NCBI GenBank assembly: GCA_020637855.1
Contig: JACKJR010000001.1
Coordinates: 1-64,000 of the forward strand
Direction of reading: 5' to 3'
Source of the DNA: Rhodobiaceae bacterium
GTDB taxonomy: Bacteria; Pseudomonadota; Alphaproteobacteria; Rhizobiales; Tepidamorphaceae
Length of the DNA: 64,000 nt
Shown piece after piece: positions 17,086 through 26,583 of the stretch. Position 1 is the first letter of the stretch. Each line of letters begins with the position of its first letter. Under the pieces are notes generated by a model that was given only the letters and a program-made list of their open reading frames with translations, searched no databases and was not told where the DNA came from. A program made the position numbers and the translations under genes.

Positions 17086-17243
17086 ACTCAATCAGGTACA
17101 AAATCCGCCGCGTCTGGAACAGATATGGGCAAAATCGCCCATTTCTGCGTCGCAAAAGCTTGAAAGGGATGGGCCCTTCCTGCGCTTTGGCTCCTGGAAC
17201 TGAACGATTTTGTTTAATACCACGCGCCAAACCCTGATTGAGT
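17086..17243. repeat. Segment bounded by perfect 11-base inverted repeats
   Basis: ACTCAATCAGG (17086-17096) is matched by its exact reverse complement at 17233-17243. Between them are a hairpin ATGGGC/GCCCAT (17125-17142) and further G/C-symmetric pieces. It could be a small structured RNA or a MITE-like element. No target duplication is seen. Confidence 0.35.
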
Positions 17244-17312
17244 TCAAACCCTAACTTGTATGAAGCCGTTCCTTCTCCCATCTGAGAACAACAAAGGGAG
17301 GGGTGAAATGTC

Positions 17313-18503
17313 ATGCCGGTTGAGACGGGAAATTTCTACGCCGATCTGCCCGGCTTTGCCGATTTCGACGGTGTCATCGACTTTGAAGACTATGTGCCGG
17401 TTCCCGATGACTGGACGGTCCTGATCTCCGATGTGGTCGGCTCGACGAAGGCGATTGCCGCGGGCCGCTACAAGGACGTCAATATGCTCGGTGCGGCGAG
17501 TATCACCGCCGTGCTCAACGCATGCGGTCACGCGGAACTGCCATTTGCGTTCGGCGGCGATGGCGGTGTCGTCCTCGTGCCGCCGGCGCTGGCCGCAGAG
17601 GCAGGTCTGGCATTGGCCCGCCTGTCCGATTCAGCCCTGGCAACATTCAGCTTGTCCCTGCGCGCCGCAGCGATCCCTGTCGCTGAATTGCGCCGGCGCG
17701 GGGCGGATCTGCTGGTGCGCAAATACACGCTGAGCCCTGGAAATCATCTTGCGATGTTCTCCGGTGACGGGCTCGACATGGCGGACGCGATCATGAAGGG
17801 GCGCGCTGAAGGCAGTTTCGCGCTTTCATCCCCCGACGACGAGTTGCCCGATCTTACCGGCTTGTCCTGCCGGTGGGAGCCGCTGCATCCCCAGTCCGGA
17901 CTCATGGTGAGCGTCATCGTCAAGCCGGAAGGTGCATCGGATGCCGAACGCGGCAAGATCCTGGACGAAGTTCTTGCCGCGACCAATCACATCCTCGGCG
18001 ACCTGGTGACGAACCGTGCGCCTGCTAGCGAAGGGTCGATGCAGTTTCGCTGGCCGCCGCGCGGCCTGATGACGGAAGCCCGCGCTACCGCTGGGAAGTC
18101 CGGCGTCATGGTGCGGTACATGCGTCTGCTTGGCGAAAGTCTCGTGCAGGGGTTTGCGCAGAAGTTCGGGCTGCGCGTTGGCTCCTTCGATGCCCCGGCT
18201 TACGAGCGTGAACTGCGCGCGAACACGGACTTCCGCAAATTCGATGGCCATTTGCGCATGGTGCTCGACGTGTCGCCCGCACAGGCGGATGCGCTGCAGG
18301 ACTATCTCGACGGCAGGTATCGCGCCGGCAAACTGGTGCATGGGCTGCATCGCGCAGATGCCGCACTGATGACCTGCCTCGTCTTCAGTCTCGAACAGTC
18401 CGAACACGTCCATTTCATCGATGGCGCGAATGGCGGCTACGCGATGGCGGCAACCGATTTCAAGGCGCGAATCAATCAGCGTCGCCCTGCAGAAAATGAT
18501 TAA
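17313..18503 (+). CDS. DUF3095 family protein with a cyclase-like N-terminal segment
   Basis: A 396-aa cytoplasmic protein of the DUF3095 family, some members of which are annotated as adenylate cyclase-like. Residues 36-85 include ISDVVGSTKAI and FAFGGDGGVVLVP, which mimic the metal-binding strand and GGD-like turn of class III nucleotide cyclases. There is no standard sensor domain. Catalysis is unproven. The ATG at 17313 sits downstream of a GGAGGGG motif. It stands as a single gene. Confidence 0.78.
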   Translation: MPVETGNFYADLPGFADFDGVIDFEDYVPVPDDWTVLISDVVGSTKAIAAGRYKDVNMLGAASITAVLNACGHAELPFAFGGDGGVVLVPPALAAEAGLALARLSDSALATFSLSLRAAAIPVAELRRRGADLLVRKYTLSPGNHLAMFSGDGLDMADAIMKGRAEGSFALSSPDDELPDLTGLSCRWEPLHPQSGLMVSVIVKPEGASDAERGKILDEVLAATNHILGDLVTNRAPASEGSMQFRWPPRGLMTEARATAGKSGVMVRYMRLLGESLVQGFAQKFGLRVGSFDAPAYERELRANTDFRKFDGHLRMVLDVSPAQADALQDYLDGRYRAGKLVHGLHRADAALMTCLVFSLEQSEHVHFIDGANGGYAMAATDFKARINQRRPAEND

Positions 18504-18736
18504 CAATTCTGCCGTCGCGGATTTGCTTCACCGCGCATAAAAGACGAGATTTCAAGGGTTTATACTGCACAAGGCGGGGCATATTCACGCCTCGTTTACC
18601 AAAGCAGGCGTCTCATTTCCTTCCAACGCGGTCCCGGTTTGTAAGCGCTTCGCCCGCCGCGCCTGTGCCTTTTCCAGTTTGCAACAGCCTTGATGCTCCG
18701 CCGGTTTGCCGACGGCGCCAGCCGGGATTCGCGAAG

Positions 18737-19522
18737 ATGAAACACCTGCCAGTTGTGACGACAATCGCTGCCGCCGCGATTCTGGCGGCCGCATTTTCTG
18801 CCCACGCCGCTGACATGGCGGAAGGGCAGGATGTGGCCGCGCATGAATGGGATGTATCGGCCGGCATTGCCGCAACCACGGACTACGTCAGCGACGGGAT
18901 CAGCCAGACCGACACCAACCCTGCCGTACAGGGTTATATCGAAGCGACCTTCGGCATGTTCTATGCCGGGGTCTGGGCCTCGAATGTCGACTTCCAGGAC
19001 GAGGCTGATGCCGAAGTCGACTACTCAGCCGGCTTGCGGCACGAATTCGACAAGCTCTCCGTCGACTTCGGCATCCTGTACTACGCTTACTACCAGCGCC
19101 CTGCGGCCTCCTATGATGCGGTCGAGATTCAGCTGAAGACCAGCTACGTGTTGACCGATCAGCTGACGCTCAACGCCAATGCAGGTTACCTGCCGGCATG
19201 GGCGGACGTGACGGACGATTTCTGGAATATCGATGCCGGCATCGAATGGGCCTTCCACGAGAAATGGACAGCGAGCGCCAATGTCGGCGCATCGCTGCTG
19301 GGCGTTTCCGGAGGGGACTATGTCTGGTGGAACGCAGGCGTATCGTGGTCGCCGTTCGAACATGTCACGCTGGACGTTCGCTATTGGGACACCGATATTG
19401 CGGATACCGACTGCGGCATTGCCGACACCTGCGATGCGCGGGTGGTGGCCACCTTGTCGGTGGATTTCTCCCTCAAGGACCTGATGCACAGCGACAGCGA
19501 TCCGGTGGTCGCGAAATATTGA
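18737..19522 (+). CDS. TorF-family putative porin (TIGR02001-type outer-membrane barrel)
   Basis: An outer-membrane beta-barrel protein of 261 aa. The signal peptide ends at FSAHAA (about residue 25). The diagnostic opening GIAATTDYVSDGISQTDTNPAVQG, the VWASNVDF strand and alternating aromatic strands follow. These proteins are thought to be porins; the solute is not known. The ATG at 18737 gives a proper signal peptide; the open frame from 18665 would add an unlikely extension. It converges with the puuB-like gene, with an inverted repeat (19531-19562) between or overlapping their ends. Confidence 0.87.
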   Translation: MKHLPVVTTIAAAAILAAAFSAHAADMAEGQDVAAHEWDVSAGIAATTDYVSDGISQTDTNPAVQGYIEATFGMFYAGVWASNVDFQDEADAEVDYSAGLRHEFDKLSVDFGILYYAYYQRPAASYDAVEIQLKTSYVLTDQLTLNANAGYLPAWADVTDDFWNIDAGIEWAFHEKWTASANVGASLLGVSGGDYVWWNAGVSWSPFEHVTLDVRYWDTDIADTDCGIADTCDARVVATLSVDFSLKDLMHSDSDPVVAKY

Positions 19523-19547
19523 GGCGATAACGGCTGCCGGCGGTTCG

Positions 19548-20840
19548 TCATACCGGCAGCCGGTCGCGCAGCGAGAACCACATCAGCGCCAGCGCCATGA
19601 TCGGATAACGCAACAGCGTGCCGCCGGGAAAAGCGGGTGTCTTCAGCGTTGAGAAAACGTCGAAGCGACTCATCTGGCCGTTGATCGCTTCGGCGACGAG
19701 TTGGCCTGCCAGCGGTGCGATGGTCACGCCCTGACCGGAGAAACCGCAGACCGCATAGAGATTGGGATCGAGCCGCGTCACATAGGGCATGCGCTTTGCG
19801 GTAATCGCCAGCGTGCCGCCCCACGCGTGCTCGATTTCGATACCCCTCAGTTGCGGATAGATGCGCTCCATGTGCGGGCGCACGAAGGAGGCGATGTCGG
19901 CGGGAAACGAACGGGAGTAGTTCTCCCCGCCGCCGAACAGCAGCCGGTTGTCCGCAGTCAGCCGGTAGTAATAGACGACGAAACGGGAATCGGAGACCGC
20001 CTCGCGGTCGCGGATCAGGTCGCGTGCCTCCGTGTCACCGAGAGGGCGTGTCGTGGCGATGAAGTTGTTGATCGGCAGCACGTGCGAGGCAACTTGCGGC
20101 AGCAAATCTTCCAGATAGCCGTTGCAGGCGACAACACAGAAATCGGCGCTGACCGATCCCGATGCGGTTTCAAGCGTAACCCGTTTGCCGCGCCGGATCG
20201 CGGTGACGCGCGTGTTCTCATGGATCGTTACACCGGCACTCGATGCCGCTTTCGCAAGTCCGAGCGCGAAATTGAGCGCATGCAAGTGTCCGCCGCCCCG
20301 GTCCAGCGTTCCGCCGAAATAGTCAGGACTGCCGACTTTCTCCGCCAGCGCATCGTGGTCCAGGAACTCGATCAGATCGTAGCCATAGGCCTCGCGCAGA
20401 TGATCGACCTCGGCGCGGTAGTCGTCGACGTAAGGCTCTTTGTGTGCGCAGTGGATCAGGCCAGGTGTCAGGTCGCAGTCGATCTTGTGACGGCTGATGA
20501 GACCCGTCACCAGCTTGCGTGCGTCTTCGGCAAGGTCCCAGAGCGCGCGCGCATGATCCTTGCCGACGCTGGCCTCGAGCGCGAACTGGTCGCGGCGCTG
20601 GCCGGGATGGATCTGCCCGCCATTGCGCCCCGACGCGCCCCAGCCGGCGCGGTTGGCCTCCAGCAGCACGACCTTGTAACCGCGCTCGGCAAGATGCAGC
20701 GCCGCCGACAAACCCGCATAGCCGCCGCCGATCACGCAGATATCGGCCTTCACGTCGCCTTTCAGAGGCGGGAAGGCTTTATGCGGATTGGCGGTCGCCG
20801 TGTAGTAGGAAGCTTCTGGATATGCGGAATCTTCGCGCAT
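19548..20840 (-). CDS. puuB: Gamma-glutamylputrescine oxidase-like FAD oxidoreductase
   Basis: A DAO-family flavoenzyme of 430 aa. The FAD-binding Rossmann motif is VIGGGYAGLSAALHLAERG (about 37-55), followed by ASGRNGGQIHPGQ, the family's substrate-side loop. The C terminus has the second FAD contact CGFSGQGVTIAPLAGQL. In the Puu pathway it oxidises gamma-glutamylputrescine to the aldehyde with release of ammonia and peroxide. It follows the aminotransferase gene by 7 bases in the same direction, next to PuuA-like genes, which supports the assignment. Confidence 0.87.
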   Translation of the reverse strand: MREDSAYPEASYYTATANPHKAFPPLKGDVKADICVIGGGYAGLSAALHLAERGYKVVLLEANRAGWGASGRNGGQIHPGQRRDQFALEASVGKDHARALWDLAEDARKLVTGLISRHKIDCDLTPGLIHCAHKEPYVDDYRAEVDHLREAYGYDLIEFLDHDALAEKVGSPDYFGGTLDRGGGHLHALNFALGLAKAASSAGVTIHENTRVTAIRRGKRVTLETASGSVSADFCVVACNGYLEDLLPQVASHVLPINNFIATTRPLGDTEARDLIRDREAVSDSRFVVYYYRLTADNRLLFGGGENYSRSFPADIASFVRPHMERIYPQLRGIEIEHAWGGTLAITAKRMPYVTRLDPNLYAVCGFSGQGVTIAPLAGQLVAEAINGQMSRFDVFSTLKTPAFPGGTLLRYPIMALALMWFSLRDRLPV

Positions 20841-20847
20841 AGCAGGA

Positions 20848-22242
20848 TCAGGCGACGCGACCCTGTTTCTTCAGTTCCGCAAGCGTGTCGTCGAGCGTCT
20901 TGCGCACGAGGCCCGCGAGCGTCGCGATTTCCTCTTCCAAGATCACCAGCGGCGGCGAGATGATCATCGCGTCGCGTACCGCGCGCATGACAAGGCCGTT
21001 GCGGAACGAAATGTCGCGGCACAACGTGCCAACCTCGCCTGTCGGCGTGAAGCGCTTGCTCATGTCTGACTTGTCGGGCACCAGCTCCAGCGCGCCGACG
21101 AGGCCGACCATGCGCGCTTCGCCAACGAGTGGATGCTCGCCAAGCTCGGCCCATGCCTTCTGAAGCGCCGGCGCGGCGGTGGACTTCACGCGCTCCACGA
21201 TCTTCTCGCGCTGCATGATTTCGATATTGGCAAGCGCTGCGGCGCAGGATGCCGGGTGGCCGGAATAGGTGTAGCCGTGGAAGAACTCGCCGCCTTCGCC
21301 GACGAGATGCTCGATCACCTTGTCCGAGACCATGACGGCGGAAATCGGCAGATAACCAGACGACATGCCCTTGGCCATCGGCATCAGGTCGGGCTTGAGG
21401 CCGTAATAGTCGGAACCGAACCACTCTCCGGTGCGCCCGAAACCGCAGATGACCTCATCCGCCACGAACAGGATGTCGCGCTCGGCGAGGATGCGTTTGA
21501 CCTCCGGCCAGTAGGTTTCCGGAGGGATGATGACACCGCCGGCGCCCTGGATCGGTTCGGCGATGAAGGCAGCCACCTTGTCCTCGCCGATCCGGTCGAT
21601 GGCGTCTTCCAGCTTGCGGGCGGCATGGATGCCGAACTCGGCAGGGGTCATGCCCTCGGCACGGCCGATGTCAAACCAGTAGGGCGGGGTGATATGATGC
21701 ACGCCGGGAATCATACCGGCCTGGGTATGCATCGCGCCCATGCCGCCCATGGCGGCAGCCGCAACCGTCGAACCGTGGTAGCCGAAAGTGCGCCCGATGA
21801 TGACCTGCTTGTCTGGTTTGCCGGCACGGGCCCAGTAGTAGCGCACCATGCGCATGACGGTGTCGTTGGCTTCCGACCCGGAGCCGGCGAAGAAGACGTG
21901 GTCGAGGCCTTCAGGCGTCAGCTCGGCGAGCTTCTGCGAAAGTGCGACTGCGGGTGGATGGGTCGTCTTGAAGAAGGTGTTGTAATAGGGCAGCTCCATC
22001 ATCTGCCGGTGCACGGCATCGGCGATTTCCTTGCGCCCGTAGCCGACCTGCATGCACCAAAGTCCGGCCATGCCGTCGAGGTAGCGATTGCCGTCTGAAT
22101 CCCATAGCCAGCATCCATCCGCGCGGGTGATGATCCGGCTGCCTTCCTTGTTCAGCGATGCGTAATCGGTGAAGGGATGCAGATGGTGGGCGATGTCCGC
22201 CTTGCGCAGATCCTCGGTCGAGATATTGGCTGCCAGGTTCAT
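20848..22242 (-). CDS. Class III omega-aminotransferase (putrescine/polyamine aminotransferase type)
   Basis: A PLP-dependent aminotransferase of 464 aa, similar to SpuC-type putrescine-pyruvate and omega-amino-acid aminotransferases. Seen are DSDGNRYLDGMAGLWCMQVG (substrate-side loop), GSGSEANDTVMRM (phosphate binding), DEVICGFGRTGEWFG with the PLP-contacting Asp, and the Schiff-base lysine in MAKGMSSGY. The ATG at 22242 has AGGAAAA upstream. It is probably in one operon with the GS-like gene (26 bases upstream) and puuB, and would transaminate putrescine or a downstream product. Confidence 0.9.
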   Translation of the reverse strand: MNLAANISTEDLRKADIAHHLHPFTDYASLNKEGSRIITRADGCWLWDSDGNRYLDGMAGLWCMQVGYGRKEIADAVHRQMMELPYYNTFFKTTHPPAVALSQKLAELTPEGLDHVFFAGSGSEANDTVMRMVRYYWARAGKPDKQVIIGRTFGYHGSTVAAAAMGGMGAMHTQAGMIPGVHHITPPYWFDIGRAEGMTPAEFGIHAARKLEDAIDRIGEDKVAAFIAEPIQGAGGVIIPPETYWPEVKRILAERDILFVADEVICGFGRTGEWFGSDYYGLKPDLMPMAKGMSSGYLPISAVMVSDKVIEHLVGEGGEFFHGYTYSGHPASCAAALANIEIMQREKIVERVKSTAAPALQKAWAELGEHPLVGEARMVGLVGALELVPDKSDMSKRFTPTGEVGTLCRDISFRNGLVMRAVRDAMIISPPLVILEEEIATLAGLVRKTLDDTLAELKKQGRVA

Positions 22243-22268
22243 TTTGATTTTCCTGATAGGGCCCGAGC

Positions 22269-23732
22269 CTAAACGTTCAACAACAGATATTCGCGTTCCC
22301 ACGGACTGATCACGCGCATGAAGGTTTCAAGCTCTTCGCGTTTGATCTCGCTGTAGACGGTGACGAAATTGTCGCCGAGCAATTCGTGGATAGGCTCGCA
22401 GGCGGCGAACAGTTCGACCGCGTCATGCAGGCCGCGCGGCAGTTCGTGCGGCAACTCGCGCGCGCTGCCGACAATCGGCTCCGCCGGCGTCAGACCTTCT
22501 TCGATTCCCAGCAGGCCAGCAGCGAGTGACGCTGCGATCGCCAGATAGGGGTTGGCATCGGAAGAGGGGACACGGTTTTCCACACGCCGCGCGTTCGGCC
22601 CCGAGGGTGGGATGCGGATGCCGACCGTGCGGTTGTCATAGCCCCAATGGGTGTTGATCGGGGCGGTCGAACCGCGCGCCAGCCGCCGGTAGGAGTTCAC
22701 GTAAGGCGCCAGCACGCACATCACCTGCGGCAGATAGCGCTGCTGGCCGGCGATGAAAGCGAAGAACTCCGGTGACGGATCGCCCTGCGGCGTTGAGAAG
22801 ATGTTCTGGCCGCTTTCCGCATCTACCACCGACTGGTGGATATGCATCGCCGAGCCGGGTTCGGTGGCGATCGGCTTGGCCATGAATGTCGCGTAGACGT
22901 CATGCATCATCGCGGCTTCGCGGATCGTGCGCTTGAAGGTGAACACCTGATCGGCGAGCGCGATAGGCTCGCCGTGTCGCAGGTTGATCTCCATCTGCGC
23001 CGCGCCTTCCTCGTGGATCAGCGTGTCGATCTCCAGACCCTGCGCTTCGGAGAAGCGGTAGATGTCGTCGAATAGCGGGTCGAACTCGTTGACGGCGCTG
23101 ATCGAAAAGGATTTGCGTCCAACCTCCGGCCGTCCTGACCGGCCGACCGGCGGCTCCAGCGGATAATCGGGATCGGTGTTCGGCTTCACCAGATAGAATT
23201 CGATCTCGGGCGCGACGATGGCTTTCCAGCCGCGGTTCTCGTAGAGCTTGACGATACGCCGCAGCACCTGGCGCGGCGCGATATCGACCGGGCGCCCGTC
23301 GCGGTGAAAGGCATCGTGAATGACCTGCGCCGTCGGATCGCTCTCCCACGGCACCATGGTCAGCGTGGAATAATCCGGCTTGAACACGTAATCGCCGTCG
23401 GCAGGGTCGATGGTGCTGACATTGCCGAGTTCGGGATAGTCGCCGGAAATCGTCTGGTAGAAGATCGACTGCGGCATATTCATGCCGTTGGATGAGAAGA
23501 ACTTCGCAACCGGCATCAGCTTGCCGCGCGCAACGCCGGACTGGTCGGGAACGATGCACTCGATCTCTGATGTGTTGCGTGCCCGCGTCCAGGCGCGCGC
23601 CTCTTCCACGGAAGCAACGCCGCGCTCGGATTCGATATGGATCGTCAGTTCAGTGCCTTTGGCTGTTTCTAAGGCCAAGAATACCGTGCCGGTCAGAGGT
23701 GTCAGGAGCCGCGGTTTCCCCGGCCTGTACAC
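22269..23732 (-). CDS. puuA: Gamma-glutamylputrescine synthetase-like glutamine-synthetase family protein (copy 1)
   Basis: A type-I glutamine-synthetase-fold ligase of about 487 aa. It has the beta-grasp N domain (DQSGVARGKLMPV), the metal site APEIEFYL (about 172), HEEGAAQMEINL (about 247), the catalytic MAKPIATEPGSAMHIHQS, and RIPPSGPNARRVENRVPSSDANPYL. It lacks the adenylylation-tyrosine region of GlnA. In context it probably joins glutamate to putrescine. The start is uncertain: GTG 23732 is the most upstream, and TTG 23678 is an alternative. It lies downstream of the TIR-STAND gene on the same strand. Confidence 0.85.
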   Translation of the reverse strand: MYRPGKPRLLTPLTGTVFLALETAKGTELTIHIESERGVASVEEARAWTRARNTSEIECIVPDQSGVARGKLMPVAKFFSSNGMNMPQSIFYQTISGDYPELGNVSTIDPADGDYVFKPDYSTLTMVPWESDPTAQVIHDAFHRDGRPVDIAPRQVLRRIVKLYENRGWKAIVAPEIEFYLVKPNTDPDYPLEPPVGRSGRPEVGRKSFSISAVNEFDPLFDDIYRFSEAQGLEIDTLIHEEGAAQMEINLRHGEPIALADQVFTFKRTIREAAMMHDVYATFMAKPIATEPGSAMHIHQSVVDAESGQNIFSTPQGDPSPEFFAFIAGQQRYLPQVMCVLAPYVNSYRRLARGSTAPINTHWGYDNRTVGIRIPPSGPNARRVENRVPSSDANPYLAIAASLAAGLLGIEEGLTPAEPIVGSARELPHELPRGLHDAVELFAACEPIHELLGDNFVTVYSEIKREELETFMRVISPWEREYLLLNV

Positions 23733-23850
23733 CCAAGGCGCTCAATGCGTGGAAAGTCGGGCCGTTTGTGATGGAACGCCGTTCGGCAGTGGCCGGCAGG
23801 CTAGCTGAAGCCGGGGCAAACCGCAAACGCATCCTGATAATGCAACGTGC

Positions 23851-26487
23851 CTACAGAGCGCTCTTGATCACTGGCTTGCGCTGTACCTGATCCTCAACAT
23901 CGCTGGCTGGCGAAATCTTTCCTTTTGCGATGCCAGGGATGGCGGGAGAGCCATTCTTGGCTGCCTTGTCCCGCTCCAGTGTCCGCGCGCGCACAAGCGC
24001 CGCATCATCGATGCGTGGCTGCGGCTCGTCGGCTCCGCCACTAGCGGGCGTTTGCGCCTTCCTGACGCGCTCGGCAATCTCGCTGACGATGAGGATGTTT
24101 TGCTCGAATATCTGCCCGCCGCCCATATTGGCCGTGTATTTTTGCGCAATCAGGATGCTGTTACGGTAGGCCTTCTCGGCATTTCGCAGATTGCCCTGCT
24201 CGACATGCACATTGCCGAGCTCGTTTTGAACGGCCATCTGGCTGCGCGTGAGCGATGCATTTTCGGGATGACGCTCGGAAAGCGCAAACAGCAGATTTCT
24301 CGCTTGCTCGAGAATCGCGCGGAACACGGGCTTTGGCACTTCTGAATCGCGATATTCCTGAACGATATCATAGACCATCCTGTCGGCAGCCGAGGTCGCC
24401 GTACGCAAGGCGCTGACCGCCTCCTCACGCGCCTCAGCCGCTTCCTCCCACTGCCAGACCGCCATGGCGCCGATGACAGCAAAAATGACTGCCGCCGCCG
24501 CCGATCCCCAGGTCAGGCTTCGTTGCAGCCGTCGTTTGCGTGCTTCCTCTGCCCGCGCCGCATTGTCCGAACGGGAAATGAAGTCGCGTTCGGTTTCGCC
24601 GAAGCGTTCGGGATATTCGATCAGCCATTGCCGCGCCCGCTCAAGGAGAACACCGCTGGCAAGCCCCTTGTCGCGTTCGCTACCGGTCAGCACCGACCAA
24701 TCGGCCAGCATCTGGTCGAGCCGTCCCTTGCCGACGAGGAAATCCCGCTCGGCATCGATCCAGCCCGCAAGTTCCGGCCAGCGGCGCAGGATCGCCTCAT
24801 GCGCGACTTCAACGGTTGTCACAGCACCTTTGGACGTTTCCTGCGTCGTGCTGACCAGAAGCCGGTGATCGACAAGGCAGCGCACGAGCGGTCGCGCGTT
24901 TTTTGGGATTTCCTTAAGCCGGGCGACGCGTCTGCGTGGATCGGCGTCGGCCGCCTCCAGTGACACCATCCAGGGAATGAACGCCTCGCGTGCGAGCGCC
25001 AGCAACTCCGGCAACGTGTCGGGCAGGGCCCTGTCCTCGCGTGCCTGTGCAAAGGCCTGGTCAACGGTGCGCCGGATCGCGCCGGTCAGCCCGCCGAGAT
25101 TGTCTTCGTAACCTTTCAGCGTCATCCGCGCTGAGGGCGGGTCAAGCTGCGCCAGCCGTTCCAGCGTGAAGCCGAGCAGGGGAAGGGCGTCATCCTGATT
25201 GAGGTCTTCGAGCAGTTTCTCGGTGAGATCGGGCGCCACTTTGAGCGGGGGCACGCAATAGCGCGCCGGCCCCTCGATGACGGCCCGGAAGTTGGCGTGC
25301 GACATCGGTCCGAGGTTGAACAATGTGCGTGGCACATCCGCCAGGAGCGGATCGGTCTGCATCGCGGTGTAGTTGTCCGATCGGATCGTGGCGGCGGCAT
25401 AGGCATTGCCGTCTTCCAGCAGGGCGCCCGAAATCAGCTTCAACGCCTCGTCCGCCTCGGTATTTTCGCTCGAGTAGAATTCCTCGGCCTGGTCGAGCGG
25501 GATGATGATGCTTGGCGGCAGGCCGGACCATTCCTCTCCCGTTGCTTGCGCATAAAGTTTCAGCCGCTCGATTTCACCGGCCCGGCGTTCCTCGAAGCAG
25601 GCCAGCATGTCCGCAACCGTGTGTACGGGCTTGCCGATCATGTTGAACAGTCCCGTCGGGCCGCTCAAAGCCGCATTGCCCGGCCGCAGCACGGGCAGGG
25701 GCAGGAAATTCTCCCGGTCGTTGTAGAGACGGGCGAGCAGGCCAGCGCGCAGGAACGAGGATTTGCCGGCACCCGATGATCCCAGGATCACCACCAGCCG
25801 GGGAATGGAATCCGCCCGCATCCGCCGCAGCAGGTCGAGCGCGCCTGTGATGGCGACGTCGCGGCCGAAGAACACGGCAGCATCCTGCACGTCGAGCGCC
25901 TCAAGTCCGCGATAGGGATTGCGCGTTGGCTCGTTCTCCGGAGGCCAGGGAAACGAGGAAGGATCGAGCCCCGCCCGTTTCAGGCCGATCGACAGCCGTT
26001 CGAAACCGTCCTTTTCCGTCCTGGGATCAGAGATGTCGGCCATCTGCAACTGCGACACAAGTTCGCGCGGCAGCTTCTCGAACGGCGTCGGCTTGATCAC
26101 CACCGGGAAGATGCGCTTGCCCAGCTGCTCGGCGACGAGGAACTCGGTGCGGCACCAGTCCGATTTCAGCCATTCCGGTGAAATCAGCACAATGACGGCG
26201 GCGCAATTTTCACCGGCCTTCTTCAATTCGCTTTGCCATCGCTCGCCGGGCGCAAGCCCGTGTTGCGGATCGAGATCGAGGAAGATCTCGCCGTAACCTT
26301 CGCGTTTGAGCCAATCGCGGACCTTGGTGGCTTCCGCGTTGTTCTTGCTCGAGTGGCTTATGAAAAGGACACCCAACGCGTTCCGTTTCCCTGTGTCGTT
26401 ACCGTTGCGGCAAGGCAGCCGGGCCGAATGGCCGAAGTCTACAACAATCCATGATGACCTGCCAAAAAGGCGGCAATCAGACACCAA
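23851..26487 (-). CDS. TIR-STAND NTPase with transmembrane helix and TPR-like tail
   Basis: An 878-aa multidomain protein. Domains in order: TIR (about residues 38-165), with LFISHSS and SPEWLKSDWCRTEF, whose Glu corresponds to the catalytic Glu of NAD-cleaving TIRs; an nSTAND-type ATPase (about 190-560), with NPYRGLEAL, FFGRD, Walker A GSSGAGKSSFLRAG and a Walker B-like IIIPLDQAEEF; one hydrophobic helix (about 670-690, WGSAAAAVIFAVIGAMAVW); and TPR-like helices (about 735-800). Such proteins are antiphage or stress sensors in many bacteria. The true start may be TTG 26376, just before the TIR domain. It interrupts a polyamine locus with no typical defence neighbour. Confidence 0.87.
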   Translation of the reverse strand: MVSDCRLFGRSSWIVVDFGHSARLPCRNGNDTGKRNALGVLFISHSSKNNAEATKVRDWLKREGYGEIFLDLDPQHGLAPGERWQSELKKAGENCAAVIVLISPEWLKSDWCRTEFLVAEQLGKRIFPVVIKPTPFEKLPRELVSQLQMADISDPRTEKDGFERLSIGLKRAGLDPSSFPWPPENEPTRNPYRGLEALDVQDAAVFFGRDVAITGALDLLRRMRADSIPRLVVILGSSGAGKSSFLRAGLLARLYNDRENFLPLPVLRPGNAALSGPTGLFNMIGKPVHTVADMLACFEERRAGEIERLKLYAQATGEEWSGLPPSIIIPLDQAEEFYSSENTEADEALKLISGALLEDGNAYAAATIRSDNYTAMQTDPLLADVPRTLFNLGPMSHANFRAVIEGPARYCVPPLKVAPDLTEKLLEDLNQDDALPLLGFTLERLAQLDPPSARMTLKGYEDNLGGLTGAIRRTVDQAFAQAREDRALPDTLPELLALAREAFIPWMVSLEAADADPRRRVARLKEIPKNARPLVRCLVDHRLLVSTTQETSKGAVTTVEVAHEAILRRWPELAGWIDAERDFLVGKGRLDQMLADWSVLTGSERDKGLASGVLLERARQWLIEYPERFGETERDFISRSDNAARAEEARKRRLQRSLTWGSAAAAVIFAVIGAMAVWQWEEAAEAREEAVSALRTATSAADRMVYDIVQEYRDSEVPKPVFRAILEQARNLLFALSERHPENASLTRSQMAVQNELGNVHVEQGNLRNAEKAYRNSILIAQKYTANMGGGQIFEQNILIVSEIAERVRKAQTPASGGADEPQPRIDDAALVRARTLERDKAAKNGSPAIPGIAKGKISPASDVEDQVQRKPVIKSAL

Positions 26488-26583
26488 TCAGACCCTAATG
26501 CGACGTTTCACGGCAATGATGACAGGCTTGCGGTACGCGCCTATGCTCACGGCTTCGTAGTCAGCCCGGGTAATTTGCGTATC

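Noticed and set aside
16217..17314. 365-residue minus-strand frame that could have been modA
   Set aside because: It is antisense to the SDR gene and shows no signal peptide or ModA motif.
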